Shown: positions 34,869 through 45,754 of the stretch, in pieces
Layout of the letters: the number at the start of each line of letters is the position of its first letter
How positions within the stretch are numbered: position 1 is the first letter of the stretch
NCBI GenBank assembly: GCA_030068145.1
Contig: JAPJBO010000096.1
Location: forward strand, 186,001 to 250,000
DNA length: 64,000 bases
Reading direction: 5' to 3'
From: Diplonema papillatum
Lineage: Eukaryota; Euglenozoa; Diplonemea; Diplonemida; Diplonemidae
Notes under the pieces: generated by a model
Database searches by the model: none
What the model was told of the DNA's origin: nothing
Seen by the model: the letters and a program-made list of their open reading frames with translations, nothing else
Position numbers and translations under genes: made by a program

Positions 34869-35227
34869 CCTGGCCAAGAGCACCGGGAGAGGGGCGATCT
34901 GACAAAGAATGCGCCCTGGAGTAACAGAGCACGCGCACCACAGTGCATTTGACTTGGCAGTGACACGTATCGAAGTACACCCCATACAATGAAGCAACCC
35001 ACGTGACACACAACACAATGAGTTGGGTGCAGTTGTTATGTACGAAGGAGAGGAGCTCTGCTCGTAATTTTGCACTTCTTCCGCTTCCGAATTGAATGCA
35101 CAGCAGGTTTTGTATGACAAAAAGAGAAACGCTGGCAGCGTGTTTGGGAGGAGATAAGCCCAACGATCACGTACACTCACGAACACAGCTCTGGCACGTA
35201 CAAACAAACATCGCGCCTATTACCAGG

Positions 35228-35347
35228 GCTTACGCTCCACGTGTGGAATGTGTGGATTTCCACACGCTAATTCTTTTTGGATTTTCTTTCCTGACGTGTA
35301 CTTCCACGTGTGGATCCACAGGTACCACACGTGGATTTTGATATATC
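35228..35347. repeat. Repeat R, copy 1, with clustered CACGTG boxes
   Basis: CTTACGCTCCACGTGTGGAA, TGTGGATTTCCACACG, AGGTACCACACGTGGATTTT and GATATATC. A second copy is at 39079-39194. The CCACGTGTGG cores fold on each other. Confidence 0.75.
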
Positions 35348-35809
35348 CCCCCCCCCCCAACATGTGTTTGCCACAGGTTGGTCCAAGTGCAGGGGAGTCT
35401 AGGCCCGTAAGTCGCCAAGGCCGCACAGCCAGGTCGCCAAGTCCAGTAGTGAGGCTATACATTCTGCCCGCCAGCCGCACATAGGGGGTAGGTTTTTTTT
35501 TTAGCGTTCGAACCTTAAGCGCCCACATGAGGACCACGCGTATTTTCTCTGAGACCGAAAACAGAGCGTAAGCCCTGCCTATTACTGTGTTACCGTCGAT
35601 CCCGAAGGACGATCAGTTTGGTGTCTTGCGACCTTTGTCTGTTTGGCAAGGAGTTTTGGTGACGCGCTTCCGTCAGAGAAAGGAAATAAGAAACAAGATG
35701 CCAAAATCAGTTTCCTCGCTCTCTTACCTGGTGCACAATTCACTTCTCAGCCAGTTTGCCCACTCTGCGGGCTTTGTTGCTATTTTTTATTGCTTTCCTT
35801 CCTGAGAAA

Positions 35810-38438
35810 CTAGTGTCTCATACGACCAACCAAAAACGATGCATACTGGCGCTTCCTCCTCGCAAGCGAGATGAACTCGAGGATGCGGTCCATCGTCACG
35901 CGCACGCTACGACCGTCGGGGATCAGATCGTAGATCTTGCCGCCTCCCGGAACGCAGAAGGTCAGGTGCATGTCGACCAGGTCCGACTCCTCGAGCGTTT
36001 TGTTGCGGATCATCTCTTCGATGTCGTCCAGCACGCCCAGGAAGTTGCGCTCCAAGTCCCCTTCCCGCTCCCGGGCGGCCTCCTCGTCTTCGTTGTTCTC
36101 CTGGGCGACTTCGCAGAGCAGGTCGAGACCTTTGTACTCTTCCTCCTCGTCAGAGCCCAGGGAGGCCATGCTCGTCCGCCTGTTTTCCCCATTCTGCTTC
36201 TTCTCCTTTCCTGCATCCGGAACCACCGGCGACTTCTTTTCCGGAGAGCAGCTGTACTCGACTTCAAAGTCTTGCTGCGCGGGGAATATTTGGGGGAATT
36301 TTTATAGACTGCTTCTGTCTTGCACCCGCGGTGGGAAATACTCGACGTAGCTGCTTTGACTCCGAATGGAAGGGAGGAAATATAGGGGTAAAGGGGAGAA
36401 TACAATACGAACACATCTGATTTGTTCTTCGGTTACACCACCTTGTTGTTGTTTTCTCTCTCAGGACTTTGACTTGTCGTGTAGGGGTAGACCCGCATGA
36501 CCTCACGTCCGTTCAACACGTGGTTCGGTAGTTACAGCACTTGGGATCCCTTCGGTTCTTTGGCTGGCAGCAATCGTCGAGCATTTCCTTCCTTCCGAGC
36601 TGGCGCGTTATGTAAAAAAAACTCACCGGGAAGCTCCCGCTCTGCAGCGAAGCGGGGCAAATCTATCGAAGTGCAGCAAGAGGCCAGAACAGGAACGTTT
36701 TGGCGCGAAAACCGTACACCGCGAGAGTAGAAGAAAGTAGAAACGGAAACTAGAGTACGCTGCAAAGTACTAGTTCTAGTTCCAACAATTGCATTGTTAA
36801 CACAAAAGAAACGCTGCAAACCTGCGTCGTGTTCGGGCTGAAGAGATCGTGATCGAAATGGGTGGGCGAGAAGCACTGCGACACCTGCTGAGCGTCGTAT
36901 TGCTTGCTCGGGAGCTGGATGGACAACGTCCGCTTCATGCCGCGGCGCTTGGCTGCTGCTTCCTCAGCAGCGGACACCCCGTTGACTGCCTTGGGCCGGA
37001 GCGCGGACGGCTTCACAGGCAACGACCGAGAGGTTCCAGACGGGTGCAATGGGGGTTCGAAAGCGTCGCCCAGCTCGTTGCGCTCCTTGTGCAGGCGGAC
37101 GAAGTCTTGGACGTTCTTCCTTTCGACCTTGATCTGCAACCCGTCCACGATGAGGGGAACGATCTGACCATCGATTGTCGTGCAGTACCGAAGATCCATG
37201 TCCTCCCACTCGTCGTCGGGCATGGCGTCGACGGCGGTGGCGAGCTGTGTTCGAGAATTCTTTTGGAGTGAAAATTTGCGGGAAGATAAAACTTGTTTCG
37301 TTGAGGACCAACAACAATCCGAACACCGATTTGCCGCTACAACCATCCAGGGGAATGTCGAGTCGCAGCTCTTGACAACGACAGATGGAAAACACTGCCT
37401 CGTGCTCATTTCGATGGAGGCTAGAGGGGAGAAAACAATACAACTACTGGGTATTTTGTTGAACGCTTACGCCCGCCACTGAACCCAGATTTACCTGTGT
37501 TTCGTGTGGGCTGCAGCACATTTACGTCCTTTTGAGATTTCGCAACTGGCCGCCTCCTCAGGTATTTCCCAGAAAGCAGGTGCTTAAACGAAAGAAAATG
37601 AAACCTCGTCGATCATCGAAGAGTAGCCGTCGAGACTCCTGGGACTCAGCGGCAGCTCGCTCCGCTCAGCCGGCGCAGGCGCGGGGGCTGGAGGCTGCGA
37701 GTTGGAGGCTGCGTGGTCCTTCAGCGACTGCTTGGACAGCGATACCGGGAGTGGTGGTTGCTTGGTGTTGTACTCGACGTCGAAGTCCTTCTGGTTGGTC
37801 ACCGGAGAGAACAGGTCGTGCTGGAAGTGGCTTGGGGAGTACAACGCTTCCGCGTCTTGCATCCGTTCGCAGACTACGGAAAGCGTGCGCTTGAAGAGAT
37901 TCCTCTTCGACGCTATGGTGCCCGTCGAACCCGATTTCTCGGGGCGGTCTTTAGAGTCGGTAGAGTGTGGCTTTTGCCTCGTCTGGCCACGCTGCGTACC
38001 GGCGGGCCTGTGCGGACTCGACGCTTGCTTCACGTCGAAGGTCTTAGGCGACGCTTGAGCCAGGGGGTTCCCGGGCGACGCTTGAGAGATCGGTGGCGAT
38101 GCTGTCGGCTGCGGCCTCGAGACGGCGGCCGAGCTTTTCGCCAGCTTCTCGGTGACGGCGCGGCCCAAGTCGATGGAGCACTTGTCCGCCAGCCGGATGG
38201 TGTACGCCACGACGTCCGCTAGCTCGTCCTCCAAGTGCTTCCTTTCGCTCGGGCTCCACCCCGGCAGCCCCACCGGCGCGTCCGGCCGGTACTGCAGCAC
38301 GTCCGCCACATCGCCCACCTCCTTCTGCACCGCGAGCAGCAGGTTCCTCGGCGTGTGGTACCGATCCCACCCGTTCTCCTCCGCTATCCTATCCAGGCTG
38401 TGCCGGATCGACTCGAAGCTCGTGTGGCTCCAAGACAT
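35810..38438 (-). CDS. dCTP pyrophosphatase-like / HECT-like module fusion, gene A
   Basis: Exons on the minus strand, all phase 0: 38438-37605, 37244-36822, 36274-35810; 573 codons before the stop. Donors GAG-GTTTCA and CAG-GTTTGC; acceptors AACACAG and GCGCAG. Residues 5-100 match DCTPP1-type all-alpha NTP pyrophosphatases (MazG superfamily), which hydrolyse dCTP and modified dCTP: HTPRNLLLAVQKEVGDVADV then GWSPSERKHLEDELADVVAY. The metal ligands appear as E40, D43 (usually Glu), E72 and D75. A Ser/Pro-rich linker leads to a motif (RTLSV ... SPSHFQHDLFSPVTNQ) and a segment like part of a HECT domain (DMDLRYCTTIDGQ ... KVERKNVQDFVRLHKERNEL). Motif and segment repeat in exons 2-3 (DMHLTFCVPGGGKIYDLIPDG). 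No HECT catalytic Cys lobe is present. The fold is firm; the HECT link is inference. Confidence 0.8.
36334..36618 (+). mobile_element. Element Y in intron 2 of gene A
   Basis: GGAAATACTCGACGTAGCTG through TCGTCGAGCATTTCCTTCC, antisense to the gene. It makes up just over half of the 547-bp intron (36275-36821). Confidence 0.9.
37388..37593 (+). mobile_element. Element X in intron 1 of gene A
   Basis: ACACTGCCTCGTGCTCATTT through GCCGCCTCCTCAGGTATTTC and the tail AGAAAGCAGGTGCTTAAACG. It fills over half of the 360-bp intron (37245-37604), with the tail about 10 bases from the splice donor. Confidence 0.88.
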
Positions 38439-38702
38439 TGGGGAGAGAGGGGAGGTTGCGTTTTCTTTCTTTCTTTTTCTTCTTTTTTTATCCTTTTTTT
38501 TTCTTTCTTCTCTTCTTTGTTGGCTACTTCCCTTTCAACCGATTCCGCTTCCCAATTCTTCTCCTGAGTGTGCGGTGTTGGTGAAAAACGTTGCTGCGCT
38601 TCTGTAGGCGTATAGATCTACGCCTAGCTGTATTTAGCCTGTGTCAATCACGAACGAATGGCACCGCATGTGGTGGCTTTCCGAGCGTTATTGTTTATTT
38701 GT

Positions 38703-38742
38703 GGATTAGAAGGTCGGTATTTTAAAGTCTCCGGTTGACCGT
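38703..38742 (+). repeat. Motif S, short copy
   Basis: AAGGTCGGTATTTTAAAG and TCTCCGGTTGACC; the 5' half is lost. Confidence 0.55.
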
Positions 38743-39078
38743 AGAGGCTTGGGTATGGAGGGGGTTGAGAAAAGTGAGAGGGTGCCGCTCGTCTCGGGTG
38801 ATGTGTCGTTCCGTTGTGAAACCTTGTGAAGTCCCCTAACGCGTTTAGGGGGTGTTTGGGATTGGGTGGGGTGTGGTCGTTCTGCTACGGCGTGAAAAGC
38901 CAGGAAGTTTCGACGCAAATCTTCGACTCTTGATTAAGTTCACCGGGTTGCGTGCTCGTCAGGAAGAGCCCGGTGCCTGGCTTTTCGGGTGCATACAACA
39001 TCGACCCTCCCAACCCAGGATCGATGTGCGGGGGAATCTGATAAGATAAAGCTGCGGAACCGGAGTAATCCTGTCAGA

Positions 39079-39194
39079 GCTTACGCTCCACGTGTGGACT
39101 TACGCTCCACGTGTGGAACGTGTGGATTTTCACACGTAATTTCTTTTGGATTATTTTCCCCCCCACAGGTACCACGTGTGGATTTTGATATATC
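39079..39194. repeat. Repeat R, copy 2
   Basis: CTTACGCTCCACGTGTGG occurs twice, then ACGTGTGGATTTTCACACGT, AGGTACCACGTGTGGATTTT and GATATATC, matching 35228-35347. Confidence 0.75.
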
Positions 39195-40394
39195 ACTCAA
39201 TTGGTGCGTTTGACAGGTCTGCGCTGCCAGTAACTGCCAGTAACAGCCAGTAACCGTCGGGTAGACTGCCATGGTACAGTGGGATTTCTGAAAAAAAAAC
39301 ATTTTGTGTACTTAGCAACTTTTTGGCCCAGGACCCGAAAAATTTGCCCACACTCAAACACCACCACATGATACTTTGAAGCTTTATTTGAGGTGCCAAA
39401 CCCATTTTCTGGACATTTCTGCGTTTATTTTTGACTCAAATGTCAAAGGTTTCCCGTAACAGGTGGACTACGAATCGCCTCCCTTCCCCCGCACAGTGTG
39501 GTGGCGCGTTTGGTGTGGCGCGGCGCGGCGCGTTTGGCGCACCCTGTAGCCCCAAGGAAATTTAGGTTCCCACGTGGGCAAAAGTGTGCCTCGGCGGAAT
39601 TGATACCCAGTCTGGGTCATTTTTCAATGGGCACAAACAGTGGACTCTGGTTTTGGCAAAGTGTGGTGATATTTTCCCGCTGGTCTACGTAGCAAATATT
39701 TTCCGACGACTTTTTGCTCGCTCTTTTCTCGGATGAAGAGAACGGTGCCAAATAGACCCGGAAACGTAGGCGGATTATTGTGGTTCGTCGGCATTTCATT
39801 GCCGCAGGGTACATTACACCCGCATTGCACCCGTCAAAACCGGTCCAAAAAGGCTGCTTGCAGGGATCGATCCCCTGGAAAAAGCGTTGGTTTTCACTGG
39901 CTCTGGAAGGACAGGGGGTGTGGGAAGGCACCAGAATAGGTTGACACCCTCTGAGAACAGGTTTTCTGGAAGATTTCGTCATCGATCTTCTCACCGGACC
40001 AAAAACTTGTCGGAACGCACGCCGGGATCGCCGAGAAAATGGACGAATGATGATCCCAAAGTGAAAGAAGTTGTCAATTCCTGGTGAAAACACTAAGGGC
40101 GCGCCAATCGCGCCAAACGCGCCAACACACTACAGGGTTTTCTGGCGCGGCCTGGTGGGGCTGGCGCAGGAGCCACACTGTCCTGCACGCGTTACTACGG
40201 GGGGAAGATGTTTCTTGGGGGGGAAGGGAGTGAACCGTTCTAATACCCGACATCTCCACGGCGTCAGATGTTGACTGTCTCCGGAGCGTCGTTCATCGGG
40301 TTGCCGCCGGAAGTTACTACGAGCCTGTGCAGTACTGCCCGCCCGATGAGGAGGTAGCAAGTGACGAGAAATCTGGCACTTGGACCGTCTGTTT

Positions 40395-41054
40395 TGGAAG
40401 GGATGCGCGGGAAGATGAAGAAGGTCCTCCAAATCGCTACTCATCCAAACGTGCGGGACGAGCTCATTCGACAAAGGTCTGCTGCAAAGAAGGAGAGTTT
40501 TCGGTTCCACCGTTGCCGAATCTGATTGTCAGTGCGTCTAGGTCGAGAAAGACTGTTGTGGAACAAGTCCGAGCAGGAGGAAGCTGACCTGGTGGCTGGC
40601 AGAAAGAGGAAACGAGAAGGCCTGCTCGCATCGATTCGCTCCGATTCGACTGCACGAAGGAGTGGTCGAAAGTCCTGTTGCTGCAGCAGTGTCGTGCCAG
40701 GGGACAAAATCAACAATGGGGCGCCTTCAGAAGAAAGATTTACTGACGTCGATAGGGTATAAAAACATCGACTTTCTGAAAGCGTGTCTCCTCGAACATG
40801 AGCTTGATCCTCCGAGGAAGCACAAACGCAAACACTATCGGGCGGCTTTACAGAAGCACGATGCGGAGATTCCATTACCCGATCCCGCCCCCGAAGCTGC
40901 GAAGAAAGGGGAAGACGAAGAAGTAGCTGCCGATCAAGTGCCTCAGCTCCTTTACTCGTTTTCAGTGTCCCAGGACGGTATTGCCGCCCTCTGGGCGCTT
41001 CTTTCGCCCGGTTTGCGAAGAACTCAAAATGAGTCCAAAATTCTCACTCTGTAG
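40395..41054 (+). pseudogene. Broken plus-strand ORF, unrecognised
   Basis: A frame near 40398-40526 reads KMKKVLQIATHPNVRDELIR and ends at a stop. A second frame (about 40719-41054) reads MGRLQKKDLLTSIGYKNIDF, LLEHELDPPRKHKRKHY and DGIAALWALLSPGL. Both look protein-like and their order suggests one gene split by frameshifts. The basic helix stretch could bind nucleic acid, but no family is recognised; a mobile-element protein is a plausible guess. Confidence 0.3.
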
Positions 41055-41084
41055 TGAACAAAGAAGAATTTCCCCGCCGTTTTT

Positions 41085-41157
41085 TTGCCCATGGTCCAGC
41101 GGTTACCACACCCACACAGGGGTTTGAGGGTCGGTGGTTCGATTCCCGCCGGGAAAC
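41085..41157 (+). tRNA. tRNA-like Pol III unit, degenerate
   Basis: An A-box-like TGGTCCAGCGG (from 41092) and a perfect B box GGTTCGATTCC (from 41136) have the spacing of a tRNA, and a run of eight T follows at once (Pol III terminator). The acceptor stem pairs 5 of 7 and the T stem 3 of 5; D and anticodon stems fail, so no anticodon can be assigned. It is a tRNA pseudogene or tRNA-derived element. Confidence 0.4.
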
Positions 41158-41267
41158 GTTTTTTTTGGGTTTTTGAAACAGCCCCAAAACCGACCTTTTG
41201 TCCATCTGCACGCCAGATTTTGGTCGCCACGCGAGCTGATTGCTTGCCCATAATTGCCAGGGATAGC

Positions 41268-41415
41268 TCTTTCGTTGAACGCTTACGCCCGCCACTATAC
41301 CCAGATTCACCTGTGTTTCGTGTGGGCTACAGCACATTTACCTCCTTTGATCTTTCGCAACTGGCAGTCTCCTCAAGCATTTCCTACAAAGCAGGTGCTT
41401 ATACAAAAAAACCTT
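41268..41415 (+). repeat. Element X, 3' part
   Basis: AACGCTTACGCCCGCCACTA through GGCAGTCTCCTCAAGCATTT and the tail; the left end is missing. Confidence 0.88.
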
Positions 41416-42424
41416 CCCAAAAATTCCAAAAACTTGACCCAAAATGGGCTGCTTTTCAGACGAAAAATCTGTGACACAATGAGTGATATTTCTTCCCCCC
41501 ACGTGCGTACCACCGTCACTCGCGCTGAAAACAAACTCGTCGAGACGGTCAGCCACAGGGCAGAGTGGACGGGGTTGCAGCTCTGTGCTGCCTTCGACTC
41601 AAGCGTTGCAAGCTGTGGTTGACCGTCTTTCGTCTTCTTCTTCTTCGGTCTGTTTGCTGTCTGTTCGTTCGTTTTGGAGAGCGCTCACTTTTGCTATTTT
41701 GGTCAACCAAGTTCGGGATCCTTGCAACTGACACCATGTTCACTGTGCACATTTGCTATGTTGTCCCGCGTCCCCACATGTTCCTTCGTAATTATTGGCA
41801 AAAAGAGTCAAGATATTCGGCGGAACCTTCAGTCAAAAGCATGGTTGACGCTAGCATCAGGTCATCTTCGAGGAAAAAGAGAGAGAGAGAGCAAAGAACG
41901 GAGTGCAAGACCCCGGAAGTAAGAAATGGAACCATCAGGGGTTGGAGCTCTCTGTATCTTTTAAGAATGCTTCGTTTTCTTTCTTCTTTCTTCATCTCGG
42001 GGGGGATGTGACTAGTTGTACTCAGTTCCGAAGCGTTGTCTCTTACCCTGGTCAATATGAACCAACTCGATCTAGCTAAGCAAATTTGAGGGGGCAGGAC
42101 ACTTAGGATCGAGCATCCTTCTGAAGTTAACTCGTAAAAGACGGGTTCGCAGGGCGCGAAAGACCTATGGGGAAACCTTCGGTCCGTCGCTCAAGATTTT
42201 CATGACTTCAGAACGGGGAATCTGGGGCTGCGTGGAAAAAGCTTTCGTCCCACATCGCTTTCACAGGTGTCCACACGAGTTGCGCTTGCCCGCAGAAAGG
42301 GTAGAGGGTGGGCTGGGAGGATGTCAACTCAAAGAAAAGATGTACAAGCGCGAAAGACAGAGGCTAGAGAAGTCGTGCGCAAAAGCAATGAAGCGCGCCA
42401 CGCACGCCGGCTAACCGTGTCAAA

Positions 42425-42822
42425 GCGTACGTAGACCGCCTCAAGCCACAGCTTAGTCTTCTGTTTCGGTCTGCCAACCGGACGAGAGCGTGTCATCAGG
42501 CTTCAAGATGATCCATATGGGAATCAACATCGGCCAGACAATTCCAATGAAGTTTGCTGACATGTTGCAGTTGAAGGCACAGCCTCGGCTGTCTTACACT
42601 GGCTACAATTTTTGCCGTAGCTCGGCGTGCCACTTGTCTGAAGGGGGAACAACAACACCGGAGCTGCAGTCGTTATTTGGCTGGACTTCTCAGTTGACCT
42701 GCCCTAGAGCGAGAGACTACATCGACCAAACAACACGCGCTTGCTCGAAGATTGCCGCCACCTCAGCGGATCGTACCAGACGTGCTCCGAGAAGCCGGTG
42801 CCTGCGGCGCAACCATCAGTGA
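42425..42822 (+). pseudogene. Decayed tyrosine recombinase (Crypton-like), C-terminal part
   Basis: The reading LSYTGYNFCRSSACHLSEGG, TTPELQSLFGWTS and ARDYIDQT follows the C-terminal pattern of tyrosine recombinases: YTGHSFRRSAAT, a Gly/Thr-rich turn, helix, GW-S, and the nucleophile Tyr. Tyr is kept in ARDYIDQ. The catalytic HxxR box is lost (YNFC; CAC to TAC and CGC to TGC would explain it). An upstream piece, KAYVDRLKPQLSLLFRSANR, lies in another frame, showing a frameshift. The general pattern suits Crypton-type elements of protists and animals. No terminal repeats were found. Confidence 0.6.
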
Positions 42823-43777
42823 TGGCAAATCACTGCTGCTGGATGTGTTGCTTGCAATATCACTGTCGCACATCGGCGTGTTTCCTTTGGGGCTCCGAAG
42901 GTTCCACTCAAGGCAAGGCGAAGGTCCACTTGCCTGTTAGCGATGGATATTCCAAAGATGACAGAAGAAAACGCATGACACCGACTAAGTACGCTGCTCA
43001 CTGAGCACATCTCACTTTTGTTCTGCTTTCGCTGTGCTCTGCGCGTCCAGGCTCTGGGTCGCATAATATATTATGTTCGTTGCATTCGTTCTGGTGCTGT
43101 GCCCGTCAACCTTCCATGGATGGTCTCCTGAGAACCTGCTTTCTCCTTTCGTTTGCAATGGAAACCACGAAGGCTGCACTGCGAGGAAAGAAGAGAGAAG
43201 TAGCTACTGGGCGAGAAACGTAGCCGTCCAGTGCGTAGCGAGCGTGCGGAAAAGTCTCTTGGCAAGGTGGAAAATACTTTAGTTTTCTTCGTGTACACGC
43301 GTTTTCAACTCGTTTGAGCCAGACCCTTTCATCCGGTGTTCGTGTTGCCAGTAGACCTATCTGCACACTGCAATTGATACAACCAGGTATCACTCCTGGT
43401 ACAAAACTTTGTGCACAATTTCTGTGCACAAACTGGCTTTCGTGCTTGCGCTTTCGCCGCATCAGACTTTTGTTCAGAGAGATCGCCTGTAGGTCGCCAG
43501 GTTCAGCGTGTCAGGGTTGAGATTCGTAGCAACTTCAGTTTTGTGATGCGAAAACTGGCGAAGTGTGCACCGATTGCCTGCTTTGCATAACAATTATGCA
43601 AGCGGCCATGCTTGCATAATGCTTGCTTTCTTTGATTCCAGCCTCGGGAAGTCTAATTTCCACCAACGGGCATGGATCCGGCAAGATAATTGTCCGTGAA
43701 GTGTTGGTTGTAGTCCTCAAGGGGGGGGGAGGTTGAGCGACTCCGAGCCACGGGCGATTCGATTAAGCACCCGCACG

Positions 43778-43935
43778 TAGATTCATAGCATGAGTACATA
43801 CATACACCAAGTGAGAGGATACCATCGCATGTAGACATAGCATGAGTACATACGTACACCACGTGAGAGGATACCACCGCACGTAGCTGCATAGCACCAC
43901 ACGTAGCAGAGGAGTACCCCAGCACGTAGTACCAG
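43778..43935. repeat. ~54-bp tandem repeat, about 2.5 units
   Basis: CATAGCATGAGTACATACAT and ACACCAAGTGAGAGGATACC recur as CATAGCATGAGTACATACGT and ACACCACGTGAGAGGATACC, then a partial third unit. Confidence 0.85.
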
Positions 43936-44148
43936 GACGTATGAAGGCACACGTGGTAGCCGGACACCACATGTACACTCGTTATTCCGTTGCTGGTGGC
44001 ACCGTTCACGACAAGATACTGCCCCCCGTGCACAAATAAAGCCAGTGCGGCGCTACCTCTCTACGCAAAGGCAGGAGGCTCGCCGGAATAAATGGAAGGG
44101 TAGACACGTGTGCGACCCACTGTGTTGAACAGCGCTACGGAACCGCGC

Positions 44149-44310
44149 ACCGCGGCACTACCTTGCGGCGCTTTGTTCTGGCGCACTGCATTTGTCCGGC
44201 ACGAAAGTGCAACGTTTCCACCGCGGCACTACCTTGCGGCGCTTTGTTCTGGCGAACTGCATTTGTCCGACACAAAAGTGCAACGTTTCCACCGCGGCCC
44301 TACCTCGTGT
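44149..44310. repeat. 71-bp tandem repeat, ~2.3 units
   Basis: CGCGGCACTACCTTGCGGCG with CTTTGTTCTGGCG and AAGTGCAACGTTTCCACC recurs after 71 bp. Confidence 0.9.
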
Positions 44311-44481
44311 CAGCTCAGCCCCGGGCGGTGCATGGAATGACGCGGGCGACGGCCTACAAAAGCGGGTCTGGGAGAGTGGCAGGGATCAAACTGTAACAAA
44401 ACTCGAAGGGATAGAAGGTAGGGACACGCTGCGATCAACACGTACGCAGACACTGGTACACACCCCCCTTATTTTCTGCTG

Positions 44482-44505
44482 AAAAGCGACAGTTTCTGTA
44501 CTTTT
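44482..44505 (+). other. Spliced-leader-like sequence
   Basis: AAAAGCGACAGTTTCTGTAC followed by TTTTG strongly resembles the 3' part of the diplonemid/kinetoplastid spliced leader (core ACAGTTTCTGTACTTT, recalled from the literature). The base after TTTTG is T, so no canonical donor follows at the expected place, although GT overlaps one base earlier. It may be a decayed SL RNA gene, or the 5' tag of a retrocopied trans-spliced mRNA. Confidence 0.5.
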
Positions 44506-44767
44506 GTTACCGTTCCTATCGGGGTTGCGGACGTTGGAAGCGGTTCGATTCATTCGCACAAATAATTGTAAACTGTGATTGATTGTGCACGATTCGTGCG
44601 CGTCTTGCTTTGATGATGTAAAAAAGAGAAGAAGAAGAAAAAAGGAATGCCTTCCCCTCGTGCTACCCTTCTTATTCACAGCTGCGCCTGGCCCCTACGA
44701 AGCGGACTCGGACGATACAGCGACGTGAGGTTCATCCGGCACTGCAACCTTTTAGTAGTGCAGTAAA

Positions 44768-44970
44768 AATCAGAGCTCGTCACTCACGCACGACCGTGGC
44801 TGATGTAAACCGAATGCTGACGTTGATGATGGGAAGAGAGAGTCGTTTTCGTTGAACGCAGTGCCTGATAGTTTTTACGCTAAGCTAGCTTCAGGACGGC
44901 CACGTGAATACGCCACGGTTTGCGGTCACGAGCTTTTCCCTTTTCTACAACATTTTATGCTTGGATAATA
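44768..44970. repeat. Repeat N, copy 2
   Basis: AGAGCTCGTCACTCACGCAC, GATGGGAAGAGAGAGTCG, AACGCAGTGCCTGATAG and GCGGTCACGAGC; about 80 percent similar by eye to 33352-33545. Confidence 0.75.
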
Positions 44971-45401
44971 AAAAAGAAAGAGAAAAAGCATAGCTGTTTA
45001 AGGCTATTTAAAGTTGACGTTGCTTTCTTGAGGTACGGCCGCTCCGTTACACGGGCAGCGACGCCGACCGCCCCGCCCTGGCGAGCGGAAAAAGCCTCCT
45101 GCACGGGAGCGATTCTGGTTTCGGCGGTACTGCAAAACTGCGAGGATCTGCTGCTCACCATACTACTACGGCGGTTGCTGACGGAAAATATCTCGGTTAC
45201 GTGGGAATCTGGCATCAAGTCGGAGCAGCAACACCATGAGCCAGTAAACCAGGAGGAGGGAACGTGGGCCACTCGAGAAGCGCACAGGAACTGAGAAGAA
45301 GGCTAAGCCAGCATCCCTGTGCGCGTCTAAGGCGAGACAGCGGGGGGAAAACTTAGTGTAAATGTTTAGGCAGAACACTGCTTCGGGGGGGGGGGGGGGG
45401 G

Positions 45402-45666
45402 CAGTGCTGATACTAAGCCTGAGACCCAAAACGAAGTTGCTAACTCTGGGCCCCCCCTACCCCCCCCCCCCCCCCCCCTCCTGGTGTGGACCTACTGTGG
45501 GACCCACCTTAGCTAAATTCTCTGGTGAAATGGTGGAAAAAGTGGGTCAAAATCTTTTTTTTCGAGTGCTTTTTTGGGGAGGGGGGGGAGGTAGGGGGGG
45601 GGGGGGTACCCACCCGCCGTCCGGCTGACAACGATGCCGAGTTTAGGGGCCTTAGCATCAGCACTG
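45402..45666. mobile_element. hAT-like non-autonomous element inside poly-G
   Basis: Inverted ends CAGTGCTGATACTAAG and CTTAGCATCAGCACTG bound 265 bp. A 17-G run precedes and an 18-G run follows, as if a G tract was the target and a G-only target duplication resulted. CAGTG ends are typical of hAT elements. Internal C and G runs, no ORF. Confidence 0.65.
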
Positions 45667-45754
45667 GGGGGGGGGGGGGGGGGGAGATTCTTGAGGGTTG
45701 CCTGCTGGAGGGTTCGACGGTACCCTGCAAGGTCCGCTGCTGACCGAGCCTTCC

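Noticed and set aside
42100-42210. Possible rRNA-like stretch (GACGGGTTCGCAGGGCGCG region)
   Set aside because: No stretch matched a conserved rRNA block firmly enough; left unassigned.
44545-44565. B-box-like GGTTCGATTCA downstream of the SL-like sequence
   Set aside because: No A box at suitable spacing and no tRNA fold.
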